Origin: DAOUKH01 sp965261455
Lineage (GTDB): Bacteria > Chloroflexota > Dehalococcoidia > SHYB01
Assembly (NCBI GenBank): GCA_965261455.1
Contig: OZ253453.1
Coordinates: forward strand, 434,001-498,000
DNA length: 64,000 bases
Direction: 5' to 3'
Shown: piece by piece, positions 9,151-16,577 of the stretch
How positions within the stretch are numbered: position 1 is the first letter of the stretch
Layout: every line of letters begins with the position of its first letter
The notes under the pieces: model-generated
The model's database searches: none
What the model was told of the DNA's origin: nothing
Seen by the model: the letters and a program-made list of their open reading frames with translations, nothing else
Position numbers and translations under genes: made by a program

Positions 9151-9233
9151 GTCCTGAATGCCTTGACCTCCTGGCTTTCGGACGTGCGCCGCGTCTCTTC
9201 CTTGATGGTCTTCAGCAGGGAGAGACTCCTAGT

Positions 9234-10040
9234 TTACTCCTGGTATGCGCCGACGTCGTGCAGGGCGCCGCAAGCTGGACAGGAGAACCGCGGCCGGGCC
9301 TCCAGGTGCTTGGCGCTCAACGTGAATGCCCAGGCGCAGCTCGGGCATGTCAGGGGCACGCGCTTGTCGTCTCTGTGTCGGCTCGGGCGCTCGCGGGGTT
9401 CGACCTGTACTGCGGTCCCGGCGGGCCGGACCGGTGCCTCTCGGTGGGGCACGAGCTCGTCGTCTCTGCGTCGGCTTGGGCGCTCGCGGGGTTCGACCTG
9501 TACTGCGGTCCCGGCGGGCTGGACCGGTGCCTCTCGGTGGACCACGAGCGTGCCGGCCATCATGTCGTACAGCGACTGCTTCTTCCTCGTCCAAATGACC
9601 ATGAGGTAGCAGATCAGAAGGGTCAGTGTCGCCGAGATCCACTCCGCGATCTCGCGCCATAGCGCCCGCCAGCCGCTGATGCGGTGCCCTTTGAGGTCCG
9701 TCACGATGATCCCGACGGCCATCTTGCCGAGCGTGGCCTGATGCTTCGATCTGTGCATCAGGACGACGTACGCAGTTCCGATCACGATGTTCAGCACGAG
9801 GGAAACATTAGGCCCGGTGAGTAGCAGGACGACCAACCCCACGGGGGCCGTTACGAAGGCGTCGACGATCGCGGCGGCCAAGCGCCGCCGGAAGCCGGCG
9901 TATCTTGGGGCGTGCGGGGTGTGGACGGGGCCAGCGGGGTCAGACAGGCGCTCGTGAGCCGACCGGAGGTCCCGGCCGCAGTGGCTGCAGAACGCGTTCT
10001 GGTCGTCGTTCGCGGCGGTGCAACCCGGGCAGATCCTCAT
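9234..10040 (-). CDS. Zinc-ribbon RDD-family membrane protein
   Basis: 268 aa. Order: N-terminal zinc ribbon (CPGC...CSHC, residues 4-21), RDD domain at ~45-165 with hydrophobic segments (IVDAFVTAPVGLVVLLL; LVLNIVIGTAYVVL; LTLLICYLMVIW), a linker, and a second C-terminal zinc ribbon (CPSC...CPAC). The linker holds two consecutive near-identical ~30-residue units (PHREAPVxPAGTAVQVEPRE), encoded by a ~90-bp tandem duplication around 9385-9560. RDD proteins are small membrane proteins, some acting as ion antiporters; function here is unknown. Start ATG at 10040. In-frame sequence continues beyond the TAA for ~50 codons with a protein-like composition, but I see no reason to read through. Confidence 0.8.
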   Translation of the reverse strand: MRICPGCTAANDDQNAFCSHCGRDLRSAHERLSDPAGPVHTPHAPRYAGFRRRLAAAIVDAFVTAPVGLVVLLLTGPNVSLVLNIVIGTAYVVLMHRSKHQATLGKMAVGIIVTDLKGHRISGWRALWREIAEWISATLTLLICYLMVIWTRKKQSLYDMMAGTLVVHREAPVQPAGTAVQVEPRERPSRRRDDELVPHREAPVRPAGTAVQVEPRERPSRHRDDKRVPLTCPSCAWAFTLSAKHLEARPRFSCPACGALHDVGAYQE

Positions 10041-10063
10041 GGCCTATCCAGATTCCTCCACTC

Positions 10064-10234
10064 CTATGGGCTGCATTGCGCCACACGGGCGCGAACATCG
10101 CTGACGACAACATAGGGGTCGAACTCGGTCTTGATGTTGTAAACGTTCGAGACGTGCGGAAGGGCAAGGTCATGCCCCAAGGGCTTCACGGCTTTGTACT
10201 CCGCCATGACGTCGGCGCCCGGCTGCGCAAGCAT
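10064..10234 (-). CDS. Small hypothetical protein upstream of the RDD gene
   Basis: 56-aa ORF (MLAQPGADVMAEYKAV...RVAQCSP). The ATG at 10234 has AGGAGGG 10 nt upstream, and the ORF ends 23 nt before the RDD gene start in the same direction, so the two may be an operon. No family recognised. The longer in-frame ORF starting at 10312 has a low-complexity Arg/Pro N-terminus and no ribosome site. Confidence 0.4.
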   Translation of the reverse strand: MLAQPGADVMAEYKAVKPLGHDLALPHVSNVYNIKTEFDPYVVVSDVRARVAQCSP

Positions 10235-10366
10235 AAAGGCCCGCCCTCCTGGGAGAAAGGCCCGGCCTCGGTCTGGGCGCGGGGGCGTTGTTCCTAAAGC
10301 CTCCGGTAGCACTACCCGCTAGGCAGTGTGGGGCGTTCTGACCTTGGGTTGCGACTTTTGGTGCAG

Positions 10367-10425
10367 CGGGATTGGTGCAGCGGGACGGGTTTAGGTGCAA
10401 CCGGTACTTGTGGTGCAAAGCCCCC
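10367..10425. repeat. Short direct repeats GGTGCA(GCGGGA)
   Basis: GGTGCAGCGGGA occurs twice in near tandem, then GGTGCAACCGG and GGTGCAAAG, four GGTGCA motifs in ~55 bp. Non-coding, between the small ORF/RDD pair and the Nudix gene. Could be an operator array or decayed tandem repeat. Confidence 0.4.
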
Positions 10426-10427
10426 TC

Positions 10428-10475
10428 TGGGGGAGATTGAGAGAGGGCACGCGCCGACAGGCGCGCCGGCCCCCG
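10428..10475. repeat. Dispersed hairpin repeat (copy 4)
   Basis: CCCTCTGGGGGAGATTGAGA followed by GAGGGCACGCGCCG-ACAGGCGCGCC, the same module as at 57290-57345 and 14486-14540. Lies 3' of the Nudix gene; the rest of the 10235-10504 gap has no gene. Confidence 0.55.
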
Positions 10476-10504
10476 ATGACGCCTGGCAACTTGTGAAGCG
10501 GTGG

Positions 10505-11011
10505 TCACCCGCCGAGCTCCCCGCGAAGCTGCTCGATGACGAGCTCGTCGGTGGGGAAGGCGAGGGGGCCGGGGAGCGCCGACGGATCGAAGAACCCCGC
10601 CTCGTCGAGGTCGTCGTCGGCTTGGAGGCTTCCGCCGACGGCCCGGCCGCGGAACCAGACGCCCACGGTGAGCGTGTCGGGGTTGTGGAAGTTGGAGTGG
10701 ACCGCGTAGACCTCGCCGGTCTCCACCTCTAGGCCCGTCTCTTCCAGGAGCTCGCGCCGCGCTGCCTCGCGGATATCCTCGCCCCACTCGACGTAGCCCG
10801 ACGGGATGCACCACAGCCCGGCCCGGTCGCGGCCCGGGGCGCGCCGACCCAGCAGCACTCGCCCGTCTTCCACGATGACGACGGCGACCCCGACGACGGG
10901 GTTGCGGAACTGCACGTAGCCGCAGGAGTCGCAGGCGGGGCGCTCGATCCCGCCCCGAAGGCGGCGCCCTAGGCGGCTCGCGCAATGGGGGCAGTAGACG
11001 AACTCGGTCAT
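10505..11011 (-). CDS. Nudix hydrolase with N-terminal zinc ribbon
   Basis: 168 aa. Zinc ribbon CPHC...CDSC at residues 7-31 followed by FRNPVVGVAVVI and a full Nudix box, GYVEWGED-x-REAARRELLEETGL (G-x5-E-x7-REUxEExGU). This architecture is that of NADH-pyrophosphatase-like or ADP-ribose-type Nudix proteins that cleave nucleoside diphosphate linkages; the exact substrate cannot be assigned. Start ATG at 11011, with GGAGCGGCCCC upstream; the moeA-PBP stop is 28 nt upstream, so the two may be co-transcribed. Confidence 0.9.
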   Translation of the reverse strand: MTEFVYCPHCASRLGRRLRGGIERPACDSCGYVQFRNPVVGVAVVIVEDGRVLLGRRAPGRDRAGLWCIPSGYVEWGEDIREAARRELLEETGLEVETGEVYAVHSNFHNPDTLTVGVWFRGRAVGGSLQADDDLDEAGFFDPSALPGPLAFPTDELVIEQLRGELGG

Positions 11012-11039
11012 GGGGCCGCTCCGCGCATGACGTCGGCCG

Positions 11040-13001
11040 TTAGCCGATCTCCGCGGCGACGCGGCCCATCTCGCGCGTGTCGTAGCCGCCGAGGGCCTCG
11101 ACCTCGCCGCGGAACGCCTTGCCGCGCGCCGACCCGCCGTCGAGCAGGTCGAGCACGGGCGCGAGGAGGTCGGAGTCGTAGAACTCGCGCGGTATCACGA
11201 GGTCGTAGCGCTCCTCGAGCAGCGGCGTGAAGCCGAGTTCGAGCGCCCGCGCCGCGGCCATCACGCCCAGACCGGCGTCGGCGGCCCCGCTCGCCACCTG
11301 CGCCGCGACGGCGAGGTGGGTGTACTCCTCGCGCTCGTAGCCGCGGACGCAGCTGGGATCGATTCCCAGCTGCGCCAGCTTGTAGTCGAGCAAGACCCGC
11401 GTCCCCGATCCCCGCTGCCGGTTGACGAACGACACACCGCCGCCCGCGAGGTCCTCCAGCGACGTCACGCCTTTGGGGTTGCCGGGGAGGGTCATCAGCC
11501 CCTGCACACGGTGGGCCAGCGTCACCATGACCATCGGACGGCCCTGGCGGTGGCGCTCGACGTAGGCGCGGTTGTACTCACCGGTCTCCTCGTCGAGCAG
11601 GTGGCTCCCCGCGGCGTGGGCCTGGCCGCGCCGGAGGGCGACGAGACCGCCCAGGCTGCCGACGTTCGACGACGCGAGGGAACGCGGCGGTTGACGGCGG
11701 CGCAGGTGGGAGGCGAGCAGGTCGAGGGTCACGTCGTGGCTGCCGATGACGACGACGGTGTTGTCGATCTCGGCGAGGGGCCGCCGCAGGTGGACGGTGA
11801 TCGAGTCGCCCGTGTTGACCCCCTCCGAAAAGCGGGGAATCAGCGCGAGGCCGTCGGCGCGCACCAGCGACATAATGACGCCGGCCCCGCGCTGGAGCGG
11901 CGCGGCGATGAGCCGCCCGCTGACGCGCCCCAGTTTCACCCGCAGCCACTCGTCCTCGCCCATCGGCGAGAGCACCTTGCGGCTCATCACGGCCTCGACC
12001 GTCTGCGGCGGCGCGCTCTCCCGCCCCAGCATCCGGTCGAGCAACGGTTTTAGGAAGAGCTCCGACGTCACCACCGCGGAGGCGGGGTAGCCGGGGATGC
12101 CCAGCACGGGCGTCTCTCCGATGACGCCCAGGACGACGGGGTGCCCAGGCCGCACCGCGACGCCGTGGACCAGCAGCTCGCCGAGGTCGCGGACGACGGA
12201 CGCGGTGAAGTCCTCCGATCCCGCGGAGGAGCCGGCGTTGACCGCCACGGCGTCGCACTCGCGGGCCGCCGCCGCGACGGCCTCGGCGATCAGCGCGGGG
12301 TCGTCGGGGACGATGGGCTTGCGGAGCGGCTCGCCGCCCCATTCCGTCACTTGCCCCGCCAGCATCAGCGAGTTGTACTCGACGATGTCGCCCTTGCCCG
12401 GCGCGGCGGTGGGCGGGACGAGCTCGCTGCCCGTCGGAATGATCGCGACGCGTGGCCGCCGCCGCACCGGTAGAGACGTCACGCCGCCGGCCGCCGCCGC
12501 GCCCACGTCTTCGGGGCGGATGGTGTGGTTCTCGGGCAGCACCAGCTCCGTGGCCACGATGTCCTCGCCCATGGGCCGGACGTGCTGCCAGGGGGCGGCG
12601 GGGGCCATGATCTCGATGTCGCCGCCCGCCTCGTGGATCACCTCGCGCATGATCACCGCGTCGAAGCCGTCGGGCATGGGGTCGCCGGTATCGACCCAGA
12701 CCGCCTGCGGGCCCAGCTCCAGCCGGATGGGGGCGGTCTCGGTGGCGCGGACGGTGTCCACGGCGCGCACCGCGGCCCCGTCCATGGCGGCGGCGTTGTA
12801 GTGCGGCGAGGAGCGGCGCGCCCAGATGGGCTCGGCGGTCACGCGGCCCAGGGCTTCGTCGAGGGGCACGGCCTCCGCCTCGAGCGGGCCGAGGCCGGCC
12901 GCGTCGAGACGCTCGTAGAAGCGGCGGTACGCCTCCTCGATGGGCACGTCTTCGAGGTAGTACTCCCGGCGCCGTCCGTGATGGCGATGGTCGTGCTCCA
13001 T
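11040..13001 (-). CDS. moeA: MoeA molybdopterin molybdotransferase fused to a PBP-like domain
   Basis: 653 aa. Residues ~15-430 are MoeA: AAAMDGAAV, TGDPMPDGFDAVIM, the MoCF-biosynthesis domain with IPTGSELV and NAGSSAGSEDFTA, and PGYPASAVV. Residues ~440-653 are a substrate-binding-protein-like (PF12727) domain with NRQRGSGTRVLLDYKL and ASGAADAGLGVMAAAR. MoeA inserts Mo into adenylylated molybdopterin; the fused domain is thought to sense Mo or ligand, but its role is not established. The N-terminus is His-rich (MEHDHRHHGRRR), possibly metal-binding. No Shine-Dalgarno; TAGAAT ends exactly 6 nt before ATG, suggesting a leaderless mRNA. A second, unfused MoeA is at 16578-17816. Confidence 0.92.
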   Translation of the reverse strand: MEHDHRHHGRRREYYLEDVPIEEAYRRFYERLDAAGLGPLEAEAVPLDEALGRVTAEPIWARRSSPHYNAAAMDGAAVRAVDTVRATETAPIRLELGPQAVWVDTGDPMPDGFDAVIMREVIHEAGGDIEIMAPAAPWQHVRPMGEDIVATELVLPENHTIRPEDVGAAAAGGVTSLPVRRRPRVAIIPTGSELVPPTAAPGKGDIVEYNSLMLAGQVTEWGGEPLRKPIVPDDPALIAEAVAAAARECDAVAVNAGSSAGSEDFTASVVRDLGELLVHGVAVRPGHPVVLGVIGETPVLGIPGYPASAVVTSELFLKPLLDRMLGRESAPPQTVEAVMSRKVLSPMGEDEWLRVKLGRVSGRLIAAPLQRGAGVIMSLVRADGLALIPRFSEGVNTGDSITVHLRRPLAEIDNTVVVIGSHDVTLDLLASHLRRRQPPRSLASSNVGSLGGLVALRRGQAHAAGSHLLDEETGEYNRAYVERHRQGRPMVMVTLAHRVQGLMTLPGNPKGVTSLEDLAGGGVSFVNRQRGSGTRVLLDYKLAQLGIDPSCVRGYEREEYTHLAVAAQVASGAADAGLGVMAAARALELGFTPLLEERYDLVIPREFYDSDLLAPVLDLLDGGSARGKAFRGEVEALGGYDTREMGRVAAEIG

Positions 13002-13007
13002 GCCGCC

Positions 13008-13013
13008 ATTCTA
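13008..13013 (-). promoter_or_regulatory. Candidate leaderless -10 (TAGAAT) of moeA-PBP
   Basis: TAGAAT on the minus strand, 6 nt before the ATG at 13001. The same TAGAAT-N6-ATG arrangement precedes the second moeA (17823-17828), and CATAAT-N6-ATG precedes the dehydrogenase at 19049. Confidence 0.45.
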
Positions 13014-13044
13014 GCGTTGGCGGGCGGCTCAGGGCGGAACGCGC

Positions 13045-13050
13045 TATAAT
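13045..13050 (+). promoter_or_regulatory. -10 hexamer TATAAT for the thiolase-like gene
   Basis: TATAAT in the divergent region between moeA-PBP and the thiolase-like gene, ~68 nt before its start. No strong -35. Confidence 0.4.
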
Positions 13051-13118
13051 CCGCCGCGACCTTCTCTACCACCGCCGCCCTCCGGCGCGGCGGTGCGCGT
13101 CCGAAAGTGGGGTGCGGC

Positions 13119-14291
13119 GTGAGTCTCAAGAACAAGACCGCGATTACGGGCATCGGCCAGACGGAATACTCGAAGGGCTTGGGACGCCCCGAGCTCAGCA
13201 CCGCCGTCGAGGCGTCGCGCAAGGCCATTGAGGACGCGGGCCTCAAGCCGAAGGACATCGACGGCATCGTCCGCTTCGACATGGAGGCCACCACCGAGGA
13301 GGCCCTGCACTCGGTCCTGGGGACGAACGACCTCACCTTCTTCGCCGAGACGGGCTACGGCGGCGGCGGCGGTGCGGCGACGGTCGCGCTCGCGGCCATG
13401 GCGGTGGCCACCGGTCAGGCGAACCACGTGCTCTGCTTCCGGTCGCGCAACCGGGGCAAGCTCTCGGCGGGCAGCGCCCAGGCGGGCAGGCCGTGGGAGA
13501 AGCAGTCGATGCTCGTCGGCGGCAACCAGCAGTACCACATCCCCTTCGGGCTCGTCTCGCCGGTGCAGCAGGTGGCGATGCTCACCCGCCGCCACATGCA
13601 CGAGTTCGGCACCAAGCCCGAGCACCTCGGCGCAATCGCCGTCACCCAGCGCGACAACGCTACGCGCAACCCCGCCGCGGTCATGCGCCAGCCCATCACC
13701 ATCGAGGACTACCTGAACGCGCGCTGGATCGCCGAACCGATGCGCCTCTTCGATTGCTGCCTGGAGACCGACGGCGCGGCGGCGCTCGTCGTCTCGTCGG
13801 CGGAGTGGGCGCGCAACTGTCCCAACCCGCCCGCCTACCTCCTGGCGGTATCGCAGGGCATGGCCTACATGACCACCGGCATGACCAACTACTACAAGGA
13901 CGACGACTTCTTCCGCACCGACTCGTCCGTCTCCGCCAAGGCGCTCTACGAGCGCGCCGGCGTCGACGGCAAGGACATCGACGTAGCGCAGCTCTACGAC
14001 GCCTTCAGCACCGTCGTGCTGTTGCTGCTTGAAGACTTCTTCTGCGGGCGGGGCAACGGCGGCCCCTACATCGCCTCCGGCGCCATCGGCTACCCCAACG
14101 GCGAGATCCCCATCAACACCAGCGGCGCCGGCCTCTCCGAGGTCTACCTCCACGGCTTCAACCTCATGGTCGAGGCCGTCAAGCAGATCCGAGGCACCTC
14201 AACCTCGCAAGTCAAAGACGTCGAGCTGTCGCTCTACACCTCCGCCGCGCCCGTGCCCTCCAGCGCGTTCTTGCTTAGTAAGAACCCGTAG
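13119..14291 (+). CDS. Thiolase-fold lipid-transfer-like protein (SCP-x thiolase / Ltp2-like)
   Basis: 390 aa. N-terminus TAITGIGQTEYSK, a glycine-rich stretch (ETGYGGGGGAATVALAAMAV) and a C-terminal IPINTSGAGLSEVYLHGF are typical of the acetyl-CoA acetyltransferase / lipid-transfer branch. The position where degradative thiolases carry the nucleophilic Cys shows only Gly/Ala, so it is probably not a classical thiolase; Ltp2-like retroaldolases share this loss. Such proteins usually pair with a DUF35 OB-fold partner, which is absent here. Start GTG at 13119 with GGGG 6 nt upstream; GTG at 13107 is the alternative. Confidence 0.82.
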   Translation: MSLKNKTAITGIGQTEYSKGLGRPELSTAVEASRKAIEDAGLKPKDIDGIVRFDMEATTEEALHSVLGTNDLTFFAETGYGGGGGAATVALAAMAVATGQANHVLCFRSRNRGKLSAGSAQAGRPWEKQSMLVGGNQQYHIPFGLVSPVQQVAMLTRRHMHEFGTKPEHLGAIAVTQRDNATRNPAAVMRQPITIEDYLNARWIAEPMRLFDCCLETDGAAALVVSSAEWARNCPNPPAYLLAVSQGMAYMTTGMTNYYKDDDFFRTDSSVSAKALYERAGVDGKDIDVAQLYDAFSTVVLLLLEDFFCGRGNGGPYIASGAIGYPNGEIPINTSGAGLSEVYLHGFNLMVEAVKQIRGTSTSQVKDVELSLYTSAAPVPSSAFLLSKNP

Positions 14292-14299
14292 CGCCTCGG

Positions 14300-14545
14300 G
14301 GGAGCACCCCGACCCTCTCCTCCTTTGGAGACCTTTGCGCAACCCGCCCGCGGGCTCAAGCACGGGTGGGGCCTGGAGGTCTTGCCTCTTCTCCCCACGG
14401 GAGAAGATTGAGATGAGGGGCCGCCTCGCAACCACCACGGGTTATCGAAGTCCGCCACCTTCGAGGTCAGCCACCCCTGTTACACAAGGGTCTCCTTTGG
14501 GGGAGACTGAGAGGGCGCGCCGCTAGGCGCGCGGGCGCTCGAGCG
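14300..14545. repeat. Composite dispersed repeat block (copy 5)
   Basis: Fills the ~290-bp gap before the potassium-channel gene. Long module GGAGACCTTTGCGCAACCCG from 14327, TTCTCCCCACGGGAGAA at ~14390, GAGATGAGGGGCCGCCTCGC, then ACCACCACGGGTTATCGAAG, followed by the hairpin module GTCTCCTTTGGGGGAGACTGAGAGGGCGCG. Nearly the same order as 19900-20065. Confidence 0.75.
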
Positions 14546-14583
14546 GCAATCGCCTTTCAGCTTTTCAAAGGAGGATCGGGACA

Positions 14584-15327
14584 ATGGAAGAGCCGGTACA
14601 TGAACGCGAAAGGGCAACGGAGGAGAGCTACCGCCGGGAGCGGCTGCTAGACCGGGTGGAGCGCATCACAGAAGCTCCCCTGCTAATACTGGCGGCTCTC
14701 ATGATACCGCTGCTTGTTGGGTCGTTCTTGTGGGATCTGACGGAGCACCAGGAGACAACCTTCCTCGCGCTGGACATCTTTATATGGTCCGTTTTCGCCG
14801 CGGATCTTATGGTCAAGACGGCTATATCGCCGCGGAGGTCGTCCTACCTCAAAGCGCATTGGATAGATGTTGTGATAGTGGTCGTGCCCTTTGTCAGGCC
14901 GCTCAGGTTGGTACGACTCTTTGTCTACGGCTCACGGGCGTTCATGGGCATACAGCGCATGATGCGCATCGACTATCTTCTCGTGTATGGAGTGTTTCTC
15001 GTCATGGTGTCTGCCACGGTCGTGACGACGGTAGAGACCGGCGAGAACGCCCAGATTACGTCATTCCCAGACGCGCTTTGGTGGACTGTTGTCACGGTGA
15101 CGACGGTTGGCTATGGGGATGTTGTTCCCGTGTCCGAAGCCGGGAGGGCCATGGCCTACATCCTCGTCCTCGGTGGTGTGGCGCTGTTCGGCGCGCTCAC
15201 GGCGAACTTCTCGGCGCTCCTTATCAAAGAGCAGCCAAGTACAGACCAAAATACGACTCAACTAGTCGCGGAGATCAGGGCCTTGCGGAGGGAACTCGCG
15301 GAACAGCGTGGGGAAACGGTGAGTTAA
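14584..15327 (+). CDS. Voltage-gated-type potassium channel
   Basis: 247 aa. N-terminal charged segment, then hydrophobic helices from residue ~30 (LLILAALMIPLLVGSFLW; FLALDIFIWSVFAADLMV; IDVVIVVVPFV), an S4-like basic stretch RPLRLVRLFVYGSRAF, and the pore region with selectivity filter TVGYGD, followed by a final helix and a C-terminal coiled-coil tail (LVAEIRALRRELAEQ). This is the six-helix Kv-like architecture (Ion_trans). Start ATG at 14584 with AAAGGAGGAT upstream. Convergent with the HNH lipoprotein gene. Confidence 0.92.
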   Translation: MEEPVHERERATEESYRRERLLDRVERITEAPLLILAALMIPLLVGSFLWDLTEHQETTFLALDIFIWSVFAADLMVKTAISPRRSSYLKAHWIDVVIVVVPFVRPLRLVRLFVYGSRAFMGIQRMMRIDYLLVYGVFLVMVSATVVTTVETGENAQITSFPDALWWTVVTVTTVGYGDVVPVSEAGRAMAYILVLGGVALFGALTANFSALLIKEQPSTDQNTTQLVAEIRALRRELAEQRGETVS

Positions 15328-15342
15328 GTGTGGCGGTCGCAC

Positions 15343-16485
15343 TTAGCGCTCGCAAACGACTCCGTCGCCATCACCGTCGCGGGCGCTGGGGACTACATCG
15401 GCGGGGAAGCCTCGACCATTGCCTTGGCTTCCCCTTTGCCGCGGGACGTCGGCGCGTTCGGCCTCTTCGCATGAGCCGTACACCGCTGGGCTTGCAGCAC
15501 TTGGGCTGGGTGTGAGCGTGGCCGTCGGCGCCGGTGCAGTCGTTGGTGTCGGGGTGGGGCTTGACCTGGGAACGAGAGGGGCTTGTCCATCGCAGCCGAC
15601 GGCCATTTCCATGAGGGCGTCCCATTCCATTTGAGTCGCGGAGAGTCCCCAGTCGGCTTTGATGGTGATCCAGTCTGTCGCATATTGACACCAGTAGACT
15701 TCGTTCGGCGGTCTCCACTCCTCAGGGCCTCTGTCCGACTTGGAGCGGTTCGCGGATGCTGAGACCGCGATCAGATGATTGGCGTAGGTGAGGTCGTTGG
15801 CATAGGCGCGGCGTCTGTCGGCGTCCCACTCCCATGCACCAGAGCGGTACGCGTTGGCGAGCGGGACCATGTGGTCGATGTCGAGGCCTCGCGGCGCCGT
15901 CAGGGTCTCTCCCGTGTAAGGGTCGAGCCATTCACCCATCAAGACCCTGCAGCGGCGCTCGTCAGTGAATGTGACCTCGATCACCGACTCTTCGATCAAC
16001 ACCTCCTGCCTGGCGTCCTGGCAGTCGCGGTCGTCATCTACCCAAAGACGCCAGTTGTCCCGGTCGTAAGTGGGCAGGTCGCTTGGGACCTCGCGGATCG
16101 TCAGCTGTGGCAGACCGTTTAGCGAAGTCGCTGGCGAGTTGGGCGTTGGTGCCGGCGTCGCGGTAGGCGTTGGTGCCAGCGTCGCGGTAGGCGCGGGTGC
16201 GATCGTCGCGGTGGGTGAGGGTGCCAGCGTCGCGGTAGGCGCGGGTGCGATCGTCGCGGTGGGCGCGGGTGCGATCGTCGCGGTGGGTGAGGGTGCGATC
16301 GTCGCGGTGGGTGAGGGTGCGCTCGTCGCGGTGGGCGCGGGTGCGATCGTCGCGGTGGGCGTGGGTGCCAGCGTCGCGGACTGCTCGTCGGCGCCGCACG
16401 CTGCGGTGAACGCTAGCGCGGTGAGCAAGCCCAAGGTTCCAACCCAGAACTTCCACCCCTGGACATCCTTCAACAAAGGCATCAT
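15343..16485 (-). CDS. Secreted lipoprotein with Thr/Pro stalk, HNH nuclease and excalibur domains
   Basis: 380 aa. Residues 1-30 form a lipoprotein signal peptide with lipobox FTAAC. Residues ~35-115 are about ten copies of an 8-residue unit such as APAPTATI. Then a GmrSD-type HNH domain (LDIDHMVPLANA, DLTYANHLIAVSASANRSKSD), a second Thr/Pro linker, and a C-terminal excalibur Ca-binding motif (GSCEEAERADVP...DGDGDGVVCE). Expected to be an extracellular, membrane-anchored DNase held away from the cell by the stalk, perhaps for DNA scavenging or defence. Start ATG at 16485 after GGAGGGCCTAG. Confidence 0.88.
   Translation of the reverse strand: MMPLLKDVQGWKFWVGTLGLLTALAFTAACGADEQSATLAPTPTATIAPAPTATSAPSPTATIAPSPTATIAPAPTATIAPAPTATLAPSPTATIAPAPTATLAPTPTATPAPTPNSPATSLNGLPQLTIREVPSDLPTYDRDNWRLWVDDDRDCQDARQEVLIEESVIEVTFTDERRCRVLMGEWLDPYTGETLTAPRGLDIDHMVPLANAYRSGAWEWDADRRRAYANDLTYANHLIAVSASANRSKSDRGPEEWRPPNEVYWCQYATDWITIKADWGLSATQMEWDALMEMAVGCDGQAPLVPRSSPTPTPTTAPAPTATLTPSPSAASPAVYGSCEEAERADVPRQRGSQGNGRGFPADVVPSARDGDGDGVVCER
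16139..16375. repeat. 24-bp tandem repeat coding for the Thr/Pro stalk
   Basis: Imperfect 24-bp units (GATCGTCGCGGTGGGCGCGG and variants) in tandem inside the HNH lipoprotein gene, each encoding one APxPTATx unit. Coding, not CRISPR; copy number is likely to vary between strains. Confidence 0.85.
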
Positions 16486-16577
16486 CTAGGCCCTCCGGAT
16501 GACAGCAACCGCGTACTATACCAGTCCCGTCTCCGCTTCCTGTGCGGGCTGGGACCCGTCACTTCCCCGCTCCGCCC

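Noticed and set aside
9139..9233. Read-through extension of the RDD gene beyond its stop
   Set aside because: The stop is TAA, not TGA; no SECIS-like hairpin; a frame open for ~50 codons is common at this GC content.
13119..14291. Classical acetyl-CoA C-acetyltransferase
   Set aside because: The nucleophilic cysteine expected in thiolases is not visible; called thiolase-like instead.
16139..16375. Regular 24-bp repeats resembling a CRISPR array
   Set aside because: No unique spacers; repeats are in frame and code for the Thr/Pro stalk. The same reasoning applies to 32968-33135 and 36241-36471. No cas genes in the window.
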